Assembly: GCA_009379825.1 (NCBI GenBank)
Contig: WHTA01000018.1
Coordinates: 24,021-88,020, forward strand
From: Streptosporangiales bacterium
GTDB taxonomy: Bacteria; Actinomycetota; Actinomycetes; Streptosporangiales; WHST01
DNA length: 64,000 bases
Direction of reading: 5' to 3'
Shown here one piece after another: positions 27,254 to 36,564 of the stretch. A program made the position numbers and the translations under genes. The notes beneath the pieces were generated by a model. The model made no database searches. It was not told the origin of the DNA and worked only from the letters and a program-made list of their open reading frames with translations. Positions within the stretch are counted from its first letter, which is position 1; each line of letters begins with the position of its first letter.

Positions 27254-30200
27254 ATGCCGGTGGAGAAGCGGAACGGGTACTGCACGCTGTGTAGGTCCCG
27301 TTGTGGTGCGGTGTACGAGGTCGCAGGCGACCGGCTGGTGGGCGTCGAGCCCGCGCCGTGGCATCCGACCGGTGGTGCGCTGTGCCCGAAGGGCCGAGCG
27401 GCGCCGGAGATCGCGCACGGTCCGCGACGGCTGCGCAGGCCGATGCGCCGTACCGCGCCCAAGAGCGCCGCCGATCCTGGCTGGGTGGAGGTCGACTGGG
27501 ACACCGCGCTGGCGGAGATCGCCGGCCGGCTCGACCGGATCGGCAGGGAGGACGGGCCTGAGTCCGTCGCGTTCGCGTTGACCAGCCCGAGCGGCACCTC
27601 CATGTCGGACTCGATCGACTGGGTGGAGCGGTTCATCCGGCTCTACGGCAGCCCGAACATCGCGTACGCCACGGAGATCTGCAACTGGCACAAGGACTTC
27701 GCGCACGCGTTCACGTTCGGCCAGGCGCTGGCCACGCCCGACTACGCGCACACCGACCTGGTGCTGCTCTGGGGCCACAACCCGGCGAGGGTGTGGCTGT
27801 CGCAGTCGACGGCGATCGCGGAGGCGAAGCTGCGGGGTGCGCGGGTCGCGGTCGTCGACCCCCGCAACGCGGGGTCGGGGCTCGGCGCGGACCGCTGGTT
27901 GCGGGTGCGGCCCGGCACCGACGCCGCGCTGGCCCTCGGGGTGGCACGGGAGCTGCTCGCCATCGGTGGCCAGGACGACGACTTCCTCAGGCGCTGGACG
28001 AACGCCGCGTACCTGGTGCGCTGCGACACAGGGGAGTTCCTGCGCGATCCCGCCGGTGCGTTCGTCGTGTACGACGAGACGCTCGGCGCGGTCGGCTACG
28101 ACCCGCGCCATCCGGGCTCGGTGCGGCCGGACGCCCTGCGCCTGCGCGGCACCGTGGAGGTCTCGTCCGACGACGGCACGGTGGCGTGTCGGCCGGCGTT
28201 CGACCACTACGCCGCCGCGTGCGAGCCGTGGACGCCGGAGCGGGTCGAGCAGGTCACCTGGGTGCCGCGGTCGGAGGTGCGCGGACTCGCGCGCGACCTG
28301 GCCGAGGCGGGTAGCGTCGCGTACTACTCGTGGTCAGGCGTCGGCCAGCACACCGGCGCCACCCAGACCGATCGCGCGATCTCGCTGCTGTACGCGTTGA
28401 CCGGCGCCTACGACGCGGTCGGCGGGAACCGCAACTATGCGAGACCGCCGGTGAACCCGCTGACCAGCTTCGACCAGCTGGCACCCGAGCAGCAGGCCTT
28501 GGCACTCGGGCTCGACGAGCGTCCGCTCGGACCGGCGCGGCACGGCTGGGTGACGGTGAACGACCTGAGCCTGGCCATCCTCGAGCACCGCCCGTACCCC
28601 GTGCGCGCGTTGCTGAGCTTCGGGACGAACCTGCTGCTCTCGCACGCGGATCCGCAGCAGAGCCGGCAGGCGTTGGAACGGGTCGAGTTCGCCGTGCACG
28701 CCGACCTCTACCTGAACCCCAGCGCACAGTACGCGGACATCGTGCTCCCCGTGACCACCCCGTGGGAGCGTGAGGCGGTGCGCGTCGGCTTCGACATCAG
28801 TGCGGCGGCCGGCGAGCTGGCACAGCACCGACCGCGGATGATCCCGCCGGTCGGCGACGCGCGTTCCGACGCCGAGATCGTCGTCGGTCTGGCCGAACGG
28901 CTGGGCATGGGCGGCGCGTTCTTCGACGGCGACATCGAGGCGGGCTGGAACCACATGCTCGCACCGCTCGGCATCGACGTGGACGACCTGCGGGCGGCGC
29001 CGCAGGGCATCTCCTTCCCGCAGCCGCAGCGCGAACGCGGGTTCGCCGCCGTCGACGAGCACGGCGCCGTGCGCGGGTTCGACACCGAGACCGGGCGGGT
29101 GGAGGTCTACTCGGCGCTGCTCGCCAGGCACGGCTACCCGGCGGTGCCCGAGTACGTCGAGCCACCGGACGCGCCTGGCGACGCGTTCCCGCTCGTCCTC
29201 AGTAGCGCGAAGAGCGGCCGATACTGCCACTCACAGCACCGCGGCGTGTCGTCGCTGCGGCGCAAGTCGCCTGAGCCCACTGTAGAGCTGAGCCCCGTGC
29301 TCGCCGAGGCGAGGAACGTCGCCGACGGCGACTGGGTGCGCGTGTCCACGCGGCACGGCTCCGCGCGGTTCCAGGCGGTGCTCGACGAGACCCTGCACCC
29401 CGGTGTGGTGATGGCGGAGCACGGCTGGTGGCAGGAGCAGCCCGACCTCGGCCTGCCGGGCTACGACCCGCTGTCGCGCGACGGCTCGAACTACAACGGC
29501 CTGATCGCCGCCGACCACGTCGACCCGGTGAGCGGCTCGGAGCCACTGCGGTCGTTCGCCTGCCAACTGCGTCTCGACGTACCACCCGACGAGGAGAGCC
29601 GGTGGGACGGCCAACGCGCGTTCACCGTCGTCGACATCGACGACGAGGCGGTCGACGCTCTGTCGCTGACACTGCGGGCTGCCGACGGTGGTCGACTGCC
29701 CGCCTACCGGCCTGGCCAGTACGTGACGGTGAGCCTCCCTTCCGACGCCGGAGATCTCACGCTGGAGCGCAACTACTCCCTCTCCGACGCGCCGCACGGC
29801 GACGAGTACCGGGTGACCATCCAGCGGTTGGCGGCCGGCGCGTTCTCCGGACATGTGCACGACACGCTCGACGTCGGCGACACCGTCTACCTGAGTGCTC
29901 CGACCGGCCGCTTCACGCTCCCGGTCGACGCCGACCTGCCGGTGGTGCTCGTCGCGGGTGGCGTCGGCAGCACACCGTTCCTCTCGTTCCTCGAGGCGTT
30001 GCGGGAGGCCGGGAAGCCGACGCGGGTCACGCTGTACTACGGCGTGCGCAACGGGGCGCGGCACCTGTTCGCGCGACGGCTCGCCGAGCTGGCCGCGCAG
30101 GTGGACGGCCTCGAGGTGGTCACGTACTACAGCCGTCCCGCCGCCGACGACGTGCTCGGCCGCGACTACGACCACCACGGCCGGATCACTGCCGAGTCGA

Positions 30201-30607
30201 TCCCGGCCGAGCTGCTCGACCAGCGCGCCAGGTTCTACCTGTGCGGGCCGGACGCGATGGTGCGCGACCTGCGTACGGGGCTGCGCGAGCGGGGCGTCCC
30301 CGGCTTCGACATCTTCACCGAGGCGTTCTCCGCGGCGGCACCGCCGGCAGTGGCGGGCAGCCACCAGGTGCGGTTCGCCAAGTCGGGGAAGGCCGTGACC
30401 TGGCACGCCGAGGACGGCTACCTCCTCGACGCCGCCCAGCGCGTAGGCCTGCGGCTGCCGAGCGGATGCCGAGTCGGGCAGTGCGAGAGCTGCGCGGTGC
30501 CCCTGAGGTCAGGCTCCGTCCACCACACCGCCACCGACGACGTGGACGACGGCATCTGCCTCACCTGTTGCGCAACCCCTACCACCGATATCGTCCTGGA
30601 CGCCTGA
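27254..30607 (+). CDS. Molybdopterin oxidoreductase fused to a flavin/2Fe-2S reductase
   Basis: 1117 aa. The N-terminus has a 4Fe-4S site of Cys10, Cys13, Cys17 and Cys44. The Mo-bisPGD domain follows, with Cys143 in TEICNWHKD as a candidate molybdenum ligand, and the dinucleotide-binding domain ends near residue 770. From about residue 790 it continues as a phthalate-dioxygenase-reductase-type module: flavin (RNYSLSDAP), nucleotide (VAGGVGSTPFLSFLEAL) and a C-terminal 2Fe-2S domain with Cys1072, Cys1077, Cys1080 and Cys1105. It should draw electrons from NAD(P)H without a separate partner. No signal peptide, so cytosolic. The substrate is unknown. GGAGG precedes the ATG; the frame is open far upstream but that part is antisense to the GST gene. 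Confidence 0.88.
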   Translation: MPVEKRNGYCTLCRSRCGAVYEVAGDRLVGVEPAPWHPTGGALCPKGRAAPEIAHGPRRLRRPMRRTAPKSAADPGWVEVDWDTALAEIAGRLDRIGREDGPESVAFALTSPSGTSMSDSIDWVERFIRLYGSPNIAYATEICNWHKDFAHAFTFGQALATPDYAHTDLVLLWGHNPARVWLSQSTAIAEAKLRGARVAVVDPRNAGSGLGADRWLRVRPGTDAALALGVARELLAIGGQDDDFLRRWTNAAYLVRCDTGEFLRDPAGAFVVYDETLGAVGYDPRHPGSVRPDALRLRGTVEVSSDDGTVACRPAFDHYAAACEPWTPERVEQVTWVPRSEVRGLARDLAEAGSVAYYSWSGVGQHTGATQTDRAISLLYALTGAYDAVGGNRNYARPPVNPLTSFDQLAPEQQALALGLDERPLGPARHGWVTVNDLSLAILEHRPYPVRALLSFGTNLLLSHADPQQSRQALERVEFAVHADLYLNPSAQYADIVLPVTTPWEREAVRVGFDISAAAGELAQHRPRMIPPVGDARSDAEIVVGLAERLGMGGAFFDGDIEAGWNHMLAPLGIDVDDLRAAPQGISFPQPQRERGFAAVDEHGAVRGFDTETGRVEVYSALLARHGYPAVPEYVEPPDAPGDAFPLVLSSAKSGRYCHSQHRGVSSLRRKSPEPTVELSPVLAEARNVADGDWVRVSTRHGSARFQAVLDETLHPGVVMAEHGWWQEQPDLGLPGYDPLSRDGSNYNGLIAADHVDPVSGSEPLRSFACQLRLDVPPDEESRWDGQRAFTVVDIDDEAVDALSLTLRAADGGRLPAYRPGQYVTVSLPSDAGDLTLERNYSLSDAPHGDEYRVTIQRLAAGAFSGHVHDTLDVGDTVYLSAPTGRFTLPVDADLPVVLVAGGVGSTPFLSFLEALREAGKPTRVTLYYGVRNGARHLFARRLAELAAQVDGLEVVTYYSRPAADDVLGRDYDHHGRITAESIPAELLDQRARFYLCGPDAMVRDLRTGLRERGVPGFDIFTEAFSAAAPPAVAGSHQVRFAKSGKAVTWHAEDGYLLDAAQRVGLRLPSGCRVGQCESCAVPLRSGSVHHTATDDVDDGICLTCCATPTTDIVLDA

Positions 30608-30645
30608 GGGCGAGGCCCAGGTACCCCGACCCCGTGAGGACGAAC

Positions 30646-31563
30646 ATGCCGGAACACGTTGTCGCTGACGAGCAAACCAAGATCGCCGTGCTCGGGCTCG
30701 GCGCGATGGGCCTGCCGATGGCCCGCCGCCTCGCCGAGACGTTCCCCGTAACGGTGTTCGACGTCGATCGCGTGCGCAGCGCGAGCGTGGGCGTCACTGC
30801 GGCTGACACCCCGGCCGCCGCGGCGGCGAACGCGGACATCGTGCTGCTGGCCGTACGCGACCACGCGCAGGTCGAGGACGCGCTGTTCGGTGCCGACGGC
30901 GCGGCCGGCCAGCTGCGTCCGGGCGCCATCGTCGTACTCACCAGCACCATTGGGCCGGCCGCGGCGACGCAGACGGCCGCGGAGCTGGCCGAGCGCGAGC
31001 TCGTGCTCGTGGACGCGCCGATCAGCGGCGGCCCCGGCCGTGCCGACACGGGCGACCTGCTGGCTATCGTCGGTGGCGACCCAGCGGTGCTCGACGCGGT
31101 CCGTCCGGTGTTGGACCGGCTGGCGTCCAACATCACGGTGGTCGGCCCGCGCCCCGGCGACGGGCAGGCGCTCAAGGCCATCAACCAGCTGCTCGCCGGG
31201 GTGCACATCGCCGCGGCCGCGGAGGCGGTGGCGATGGCGCGCAGCCTGGAGCTCGACCCGGCAACCGTGGTGGATGTGCTCTCGCAGGGCGCCGCCGCCT
31301 CGTTCATGCTGGCCGACCGTGGCCCGCGCATGGCCGAGACCTACGGTGCAGGCGCTGAGGTCCGCTCCCGGCTGGACATCTTCGTCAAGGACCTGGGCAT
31401 CGTCACCGACATCGCGAGGGACGCGCACCTCCCGTTGCCGCTCGCCTCGGCTGCGCAGCAGCTCTACCTGCTCGGCGAGCGCGCGGGCCTCGGTGCGGCC
31501 GACGACTCCAGCGTCGTCACGGTACTGTCGCCGAAGTCGGCTGAAGAGGAGCTCGGATCGTGA
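30646..31563 (+). CDS. NAD-dependent beta-hydroxyacid dehydrogenase (3-hydroxyisobutyrate / threonate dehydrogenase type)
   Basis: 305 aa. Nucleotide loop VLGLGAMGLPMARRL at residues about 14-28, substrate-binding DAPISGGPGRADTG and catalytic Lys in KAINQLLAGVHIAAAAEA. Members include 3-hydroxyisobutyrate, tartronate-semialdehyde and L-threonate dehydrogenases; the LtnD-like form is a reasonable guess given the sugar-acid neighbourhood. ATG chosen with GAGGA upstream; a GTG four codons earlier is possible. Coupled to the next gene by GTGA. Confidence 0.85.
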   Translation: MPEHVVADEQTKIAVLGLGAMGLPMARRLAETFPVTVFDVDRVRSASVGVTAADTPAAAAANADIVLLAVRDHAQVEDALFGADGAAGQLRPGAIVVLTSTIGPAAATQTAAELAERELVLVDAPISGGPGRADTGDLLAIVGGDPAVLDAVRPVLDRLASNITVVGPRPGDGQALKAINQLLAGVHIAAAAEAVAMARSLELDPATVVDVLSQGAAASFMLADRGPRMAETYGAGAEVRSRLDIFVKDLGIVTDIARDAHLPLPLASAAQQLYLLGERAGLGAADDSSVVTVLSPKSAEEELGS

Positions 31564-32609
31564 CTGGACGGCACGTGGACCTGCGGTCGGACACGGTGAC
31601 GCGACCGTCACCGGCGATGCGGCAGGCGATGGCCGACGCCGAGGTGGGGGACGACCTGTTCGGGGACGACCCGACGGTCATTCGGCTGCAGGAACGGGTC
31701 GCCGAGCTCACCGGCAAGCAGGCGGCGCTGTTCCTGCCGACCGGGTCGCTGTGCAACCAGATCGCCATGCACGTGTACGCGCGGTCCGGGCACGTCGTCG
31801 TCTGCGAGGAGACGGCGCACACCGGTGACCACGAGATGGCGTCGACGGCGCTCATCTCCGGTGTCGCGTTCCGCAAGGTGCGCGGCGCGTCGCGCGGGCT
31901 GCTCACGGCGGCGCAGGTCGCGGACGCACTGGTGCCCGACCCTTACGGCATGACCGTCGTCGACCTGGTGACCGTGGAGAACACCCACCAGGTCGGCGGT
32001 GGCACGCCGATGGCCCTCGACGACCTGCGCGCGATCGCCAAGGTGTGCGCGGGCGATGACGTGCCGCTCTACTTGGACGGCGCGCGGATCTTCAACGCGT
32101 GCACCGTCACCGGCACGACCGTCGCCGACTACGCAGCTGCTGCCGACGCGATGATGTTCTGCCTGTCCAAGGGGCTCGGCGCCCCGGTCGGCTCGATGCT
32201 GGTCGGCGACACCTACTTCATCGCCGAGGCACGCCGGCTCAAGGTGCTCCTAGGCGCCGGCTGGCGGCAGGCCGGTGTGCTCGCCGCCGCCGGCCTGGTC
32301 GCTCTCGACGAAGGACCGGGCCGATTGCACGAGGACCACGCCAACGCCCGCCGCCTAGCCGTTGGTGTCGCGGAGATCCTGCCCAGCGCCGTCGACCTCG
32401 ACGGTGTGCGCACGAACATCGTGTTCGTCGACATCTCCGCCACCGCCCGCCCGCTCGCGGACTGGGTCGACGCGCTCGCCGACGCGGGGGTCCTGGTGAC
32501 GACCGTGACCGGCAAGCTGCGCATGCTCACCCACAGGGACGTAGCCCCCGCGGACGTCGACACCGCACTGGACGCCTGGCGCCGGGTGGCCGCCGACCTG
32601 CACGGCTAG
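31560..32609 (+). CDS. Low-specificity threonine aldolase-type PLP enzyme
   Basis: 349 aa, fold-type I. Opening HVDLRSDTVTRPSPAMRQAM is diagnostic, with ETAHTGDHE and the PLP-Lys region MMFCLSKGLGAPVGSML. Family reaction: retro-aldol cleavage of L-threonine or allo-threonine to glycine and acetaldehyde, or of related beta-hydroxy amino acids. Start GTG overlaps the dehydrogenase stop. Joint occurrence with that dehydrogenase might reflect catabolism of a hydroxylated C4 compound; this is inference. Confidence 0.88.
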   Translation: MTGRHVDLRSDTVTRPSPAMRQAMADAEVGDDLFGDDPTVIRLQERVAELTGKQAALFLPTGSLCNQIAMHVYARSGHVVVCEETAHTGDHEMASTALISGVAFRKVRGASRGLLTAAQVADALVPDPYGMTVVDLVTVENTHQVGGGTPMALDDLRAIAKVCAGDDVPLYLDGARIFNACTVTGTTVADYAAAADAMMFCLSKGLGAPVGSMLVGDTYFIAEARRLKVLLGAGWRQAGVLAAAGLVALDEGPGRLHEDHANARRLAVGVAEILPSAVDLDGVRTNIVFVDISATARPLADWVDALADAGVLVTTVTGKLRMLTHRDVAPADVDTALDAWRRVAADLHG

Positions 32610-32718
32610 TCGCCGCCCGGCCGACGGCATGGGTGCTCCGGCGAGTGTCTAGGCTATGGCCGGGCCGCCTCGACCCACCGACGCGGATTCCGTACGACCG
32701 GCCGAGGAGGTACCGACC

Positions 32719-34101
32719 GTGCTGCGTGGGCTGAGCCGTTCGTCCTGGCCGGCGGCGGGGCCGCCGGCTCCCGTCCGGGTCGTGCATCTCGGGCTCGGCG
32801 CGTTCCACCGGGCCCATCAGGCCTGGTACACGCACCGGGCCAACCTCGCCGGCGCCGAGCAGGCCGGCATCGCGGCGTTCACCGGGCGCCGGCCCGACGC
32901 CGGACGCCGGCTCACCGAGCAGAACGGCTTGTACGGGTTGCTCGTACGCGGTGCGGACGGCGACGAGGTCGAGGTCGTCACCAGCATCAGCGCCGCGCAT
33001 GACGGCAGCCGCGTGGACGAGATGGTCAGGTACCTGGCCGACCCGCAGGTCGGCGTCGTCACGCTCACCGTCACCGAGGCCGGCTACCGGCGCGCCGCCG
33101 GCGGCGGTCTCGACGTCGCTGACGACGCCGTAGCCGCGGACATCGAGACCATGCGCAGCGGTGGCGACGCACTGCACACGGCGCCGGCGCGGCTGCTCGC
33201 CGCCCTGCGGGCAAGGCGGGCCGCCGACGCGGGACCGATCGCGGTCGTGCCGTGCGACAACCTGCCGGCGAACGGGCCCACGGTGCATGCCGTAATGCGT
33301 GAGCTCGCCGACCTGGTCGACCCGGCGCTCGCCAGCTACCTGGACGAGTCGGTCCGGTTCGTCTCGACGACCGTCGACCGGATCACCCCCGCCACCATCG
33401 ACGCCGACAAGCACGCCGTCGGCGAGCGTCTCGGCCTCGTCGACGAGGCCGCCGTGGTCACCGAGCCGTTCACCGAGTGGGTGCTCGCCGGCGAGTTCCC
33501 CGCGGGTCGGCCGGGCTGGGAGGCGGCAGGCGCGCGGTTCGTCGCCGACGTCGAACCGTTCGAGCAGCGCAAGCTGTACCTGCTCAACGGCGCACACAGC
33601 ATGCTCGCGTACGCCGGCCTCGCGCACGGCCACGCCACGATGGCGGAGGCGGTGGCCGAGGACGGTCTCCGCGAGCACGTCGAGCGGTGGTGGGCCGAGG
33701 CGAGCGGCCAGCTGCCGCTGCCGGCGGCGGAGCTGGCCACGTACACCGAGGCACTGCTGTCGCGCTTCGCGAATCCTGCGCTACGCCACCTGCTGCAGCA
33801 GGTGGCCATGGACGGCTCGCAGAAGCTGCCGATCCGCGTGCTGCCCGTCGTACGCGCCGAGCGTGCGGCCGGCCGGCTGCCGACAGGCGCCGTGTTCGCT
33901 GTCGGCGCCTGGCTCGCACACCTGCGCGGTGCCGGTGGGGACGTCGTCGACCCGTTGGCGTCGCAGTTGGCAGCCGACGCCGGTGGTGCCACCGACGCAG
34001 CCGCACGCGGTGTCCTGGGTGTCATCGCGTCCGACCTCGCCGACGACACCGATCTGGTCGCCGCAGTCGCCGACGCGTGCGAGCGCGTGGAGGCGCGGTG
34101 A
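32719..34101 (+). CDS. Mannitol dehydrogenase-family polyol/uronate dehydrogenase
   Basis: About 460 aa, long-chain polyol-specific dehydrogenase. Rossmann start VVHLGLGAFHRAHQAWYT, then VTLTVTEAGYR, NLPANGPTV and the catalytic Lys block KLYLLNGAHS. Family substrates include mannitol, arabinitol, fructuronate and tagaturonate. GTG at 32719 has GAGGAGG eight bases upstream, preferred over the ATG at 32656. The stop overlaps the LarA-like gene start (GTGA). Confidence 0.85.
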   Translation: MLRGLSRSSWPAAGPPAPVRVVHLGLGAFHRAHQAWYTHRANLAGAEQAGIAAFTGRRPDAGRRLTEQNGLYGLLVRGADGDEVEVVTSISAAHDGSRVDEMVRYLADPQVGVVTLTVTEAGYRRAAGGGLDVADDAVAADIETMRSGGDALHTAPARLLAALRARRAADAGPIAVVPCDNLPANGPTVHAVMRELADLVDPALASYLDESVRFVSTTVDRITPATIDADKHAVGERLGLVDEAAVVTEPFTEWVLAGEFPAGRPGWEAAGARFVADVEPFEQRKLYLLNGAHSMLAYAGLAHGHATMAEAVAEDGLREHVERWWAEASGQLPLPAAELATYTEALLSRFANPALRHLLQQVAMDGSQKLPIRVLPVVRAERAAGRLPTGAVFAVGAWLAHLRGAGGDVVDPLASQLAADAGGATDAAARGVLGVIASDLADDTDLVAAVADACERVEAR

Positions 34102-35390
34102 TCGGCGCCGGCGACCGCAGCGCGCCGCTCGCCGACGAGCTCGTGCTCGACACGCTGGCCGACGGCGTCGTCAAGCTCGGTCTCGACGGCGAGCGCGTCC
34201 TCGTGGTCGTGCCGGACGCCACCAGGTCGGTGCCGCTCGGCGAGCTGTTCGCCACCGTCCACGACACGCTCGCCGGCCGCGCCGCCACGGTCGACGTCCT
34301 CGTCGCGCTCGGTACGCACCAGCCGATGACGCCCGGCCAGATCGCCGCCAGGTTCGGTTTCGCCGACGCGTCCGCACTCGCCGGGCGCTATCCGGACGTG
34401 ACCTTCCACAACCACGAGTGGGCGGATCCCGCGGCATTCGTCGACCTCGGCAGGATCCCCGCGGACGAGCTCGCGGCGCTGTCGAACGGCATGCTCGCCG
34501 CGGACGTCCCCGTCCGGGTCAACCGGCTGGTGACCGAGTACGACGCAGCGCTCGTGCTCGGCCCGGTGTTCCCGCACGAGGTGGTCGGCTTCTCCGGCGG
34601 CAACAAGTACTTCTTCCCCGGCATCTCCGGGCCCGAGGTCATCGACGTGTCGCACTGGCTCGGCGCGCTGCTGACGTCCGCGGAGATCATCGGAACCCCG
34701 GGAACCACACCGGTTCGCGCGCTCGTCGACCGTGCCGCCGCGTACCTCCCACTGCGCCGGCTGTGCGCTGCCACGGTGGTCGCGCCGGACCACCACGGCG
34801 CGGGCATGGGCGTGCACGGTGTCTACGTCGGCGGCTGCGACGACGCGTGGGCCGCGGCAGCCGAGCTGTCGGCACACGTGCACGTGCGCTACCTCGACCG
34901 TCCCGTGCACCGGGTGGTGTCGGTCATGCCGTCGATGTACGACGACATCTGGACCGCGGCGAAGGGCATGTACAAGGTGGAGCCCGTCGTCGCCGACGGC
35001 GGCGAGGTCGTCATCGTCGCACCGCACATCGCCACGTTCTCCGTGACGCACGACGAGCACCTGCGTCGCATCGGCTACCACTGTCGCGACTACTTCCTGG
35101 CGCAGCTGCCGTCGTTCGCCGACGTCCCGCGCGGTGTGCTCGCCCACTCCACGCACCTGCGCGGCGCCGGCACGTACGACGCAGCGGCGGGCGTGGAACG
35201 CTGCCGGATCGCGGTCACCCTCGCCACCGGCATCGGCCGCGAGGAGTGCGAGGCGGTGAACCTGTCGTGGCGTCCGCTGTCCGACGTGGGCGCGCTGACC
35301 GGCGACCCGGACACGCTCGTGATCCCCAAGGCCGGCGAGCTGCTCTACCGCCTCACCGACGGACGCGGGCCGGGGCAGGCGGCCCGGTAG
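34098..35390 (+). CDS. LarA-like nickel-pincer cofactor racemase/epimerase (DUF2088)
   Basis: 430 aa. Residues aligning with Lactobacillus LarA are present: Asp40/Arg43 (PDATR), His74 (GTHQ), His160 and Lys170 (HEVVGFSGGNK) and His186 (DVSHW). The spacing His160-Lys170-His186 equals His174-Lys184-His200 of LarA, where Lys carries the cofactor and His200 binds nickel. LarA homologues racemise or epimerise 2-hydroxyacids, including sugar acids. larB, larC and larE for cofactor synthesis are absent here. It is coupled to the polyol dehydrogenase (GTGA). The last 38 bases overlap the convergent lacI gene. Confidence 0.82.
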   Translation: MIGAGDRSAPLADELVLDTLADGVVKLGLDGERVLVVVPDATRSVPLGELFATVHDTLAGRAATVDVLVALGTHQPMTPGQIAARFGFADASALAGRYPDVTFHNHEWADPAAFVDLGRIPADELAALSNGMLAADVPVRVNRLVTEYDAALVLGPVFPHEVVGFSGGNKYFFPGISGPEVIDVSHWLGALLTSAEIIGTPGTTPVRALVDRAAAYLPLRRLCAATVVAPDHHGAGMGVHGVYVGGCDDAWAAAAELSAHVHVRYLDRPVHRVVSVMPSMYDDIWTAAKGMYKVEPVVADGGEVVIVAPHIATFSVTHDEHLRRIGYHCRDYFLAQLPSFADVPRGVLAHSTHLRGAGTYDAAAGVERCRIAVTLATGIGREECEAVNLSWRPLSDVGALTGDPDTLVIPKAGELLYRLTDGRGPGQAAR

Positions 35391-36354
35391 ACGCACGGAC
35401 GGTGAACTCACCGTCGTACCTGACGACCTTCGCCGCCCGGGTTGCGCCGGTGATCTCACGGCGCAGCAGTGTCACGGTGGTCGCGCCGATCTCCTCCGGC
35501 ATGGCGGTGACCGTGGTGAGGCTCGGGGTCGCCGTGCTGGCGAGCAGCACGTCGTCGCAGCCGATGACGCTGGTGTGGCCGGGGACGGTCAGGCCGTGCC
35601 TGGCCAGCTCGGCGAGCAGACCGCAGGCCATCAGGTCGTCGAACGCGAACGCCGCGGTCGCGGGTGTGTCGAGCAGGGCCTGCGCCGCCGTCACGCCGCC
35701 GTCGAACGACGCGGTGAACGGGCCGAGCTCGATCAGCTCCGTGCCAGACTCGCCGGCCCAGCCCCGTACGGCGTTCGCCCGCTGTGCTGCGACCCAGGAC
35801 GCAGCGGGGCCGCGCAGCAGCGCGACCGTACGGTGGCCGAGCTCCTGCAGGTGCCGGCCACCCTCGACGAACGCGGTGCTGTCGTCGCACACCACCGCGG
35901 GCAGGCCGGGCAGCACCCGGTTGATCAGCACGGTCGGGATGCCCTCGGTCGCCTCGCGCAGTGCCTTGGGCGGGGTTCGCGGCGAGCAGAGGATGAGCCC
36001 GTCCACGTGACCGCGGAGCCGGCGCATCAGTCGCGGCTCGGCCACCGTCGACTCGTCCGCGTGGACGAGCAGCACCGAGTAGCCGATCTCCCAGGCGGTC
36101 TGCTGGATGGCGCGCACGATCGGCGGGAAGAACGGGTTGGTGATGTCGGGGACCAACAACCCGAGCATGTCGGTGCGTCCGGTGACCAGGCCGCGGGCCG
36201 CCGGGTTCGGCCGGTAGTCCATCTCCGCGGCGACGGCGAGGATGCGCGCACGTACCGCGTCGCTGATCACGTGCGGCTTGTTGAAGGCGCGCGACACCGT
36301 GGACGCGGAGACCCCGCACGCCTTCGCGATGGAGTAGATCGTCGGGCGGCCCAT
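35353..36354 (-). CDS. LacI-family transcriptional repressor
   Basis: 333 aa. N-terminal HTH IYSIAKACGVSASTVSRAFN with hinge ARGLVTGRTDMLGLLVPD, then a sugar-binding periplasmic-protein-like domain. Start ATG has GAGGAG five bases before it, better than the upstream start at 36384, which lies inside the operator. Divergent from the symporter/aminosugar operon and convergent with the LarA-like gene. Two palindromic TGCAA-N4-TTGCA sites in the intergenic region are its probable operators, giving autoregulation and control of the rightward operon. Confidence 0.9.
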   Translation of the reverse strand: MGRPTIYSIAKACGVSASTVSRAFNKPHVISDAVRARILAVAAEMDYRPNPAARGLVTGRTDMLGLLVPDITNPFFPPIVRAIQQTAWEIGYSVLLVHADESTVAEPRLMRRLRGHVDGLILCSPRTPPKALREATEGIPTVLINRVLPGLPAVVCDDSTAFVEGGRHLQELGHRTVALLRGPAASWVAAQRANAVRGWAGESGTELIELGPFTASFDGGVTAAQALLDTPATAAFAFDDLMACGLLAELARHGLTVPGHTSVIGCDDVLLASTATPSLTTVTAMPEEIGATTVTLLRREITGATRAAKVVRYDGEFTVRASTGPPAPARVRR

Positions 36355-36369
36355 CGTGCTCCTCGGTGG

Positions 36370-36383
36370 TGCAAGCGGTTGCA
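36370..36383. promoter_or_regulatory. LacI operator 1 (TGCAA-GCGG-TTGCA)
   Basis: 14-bp dyad 15 bases before the lacI start codon. Shares TGCAA-N4-TTGCA with operator 2; centres are 107 bases apart, close to ten helical turns, so looping is possible. Confidence 0.7.
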
Positions 36384-36476
36384 CGCCGAGGTTAGCCGAT
36401 CAGGCGCCTGGACCGCCCGAGTGTGTGCACATCCGCCTCCGCAACGAAACTGGCGGCAGGGGAGTGGTGGTTGACA

Positions 36477-36490
36477 TGCAACCGGTTGCA
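36477..36490. promoter_or_regulatory. LacI operator 2 (TGCAACCGGTTGCA, perfect palindrome)
   Basis: A perfect 14-bp palindrome with the central CG typical of LacI-family operators, 74 bases before the symporter start. Confidence 0.75.
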
Positions 36491-36564
36491 CACCAGTCTC
36501 TGGCTCCAGTCCGGCGCGCCGCTAGCAGGCGGGGTGCCACCTTCGCGGGTGCGGGAGCGATGAG

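Noticed and set aside
33299..36010. 903-codon plus-strand frame
   Set aside because: Out of frame with the polyol dehydrogenase and LarA-like genes and rich in Arg/Ser/Pro; a compositional shadow.
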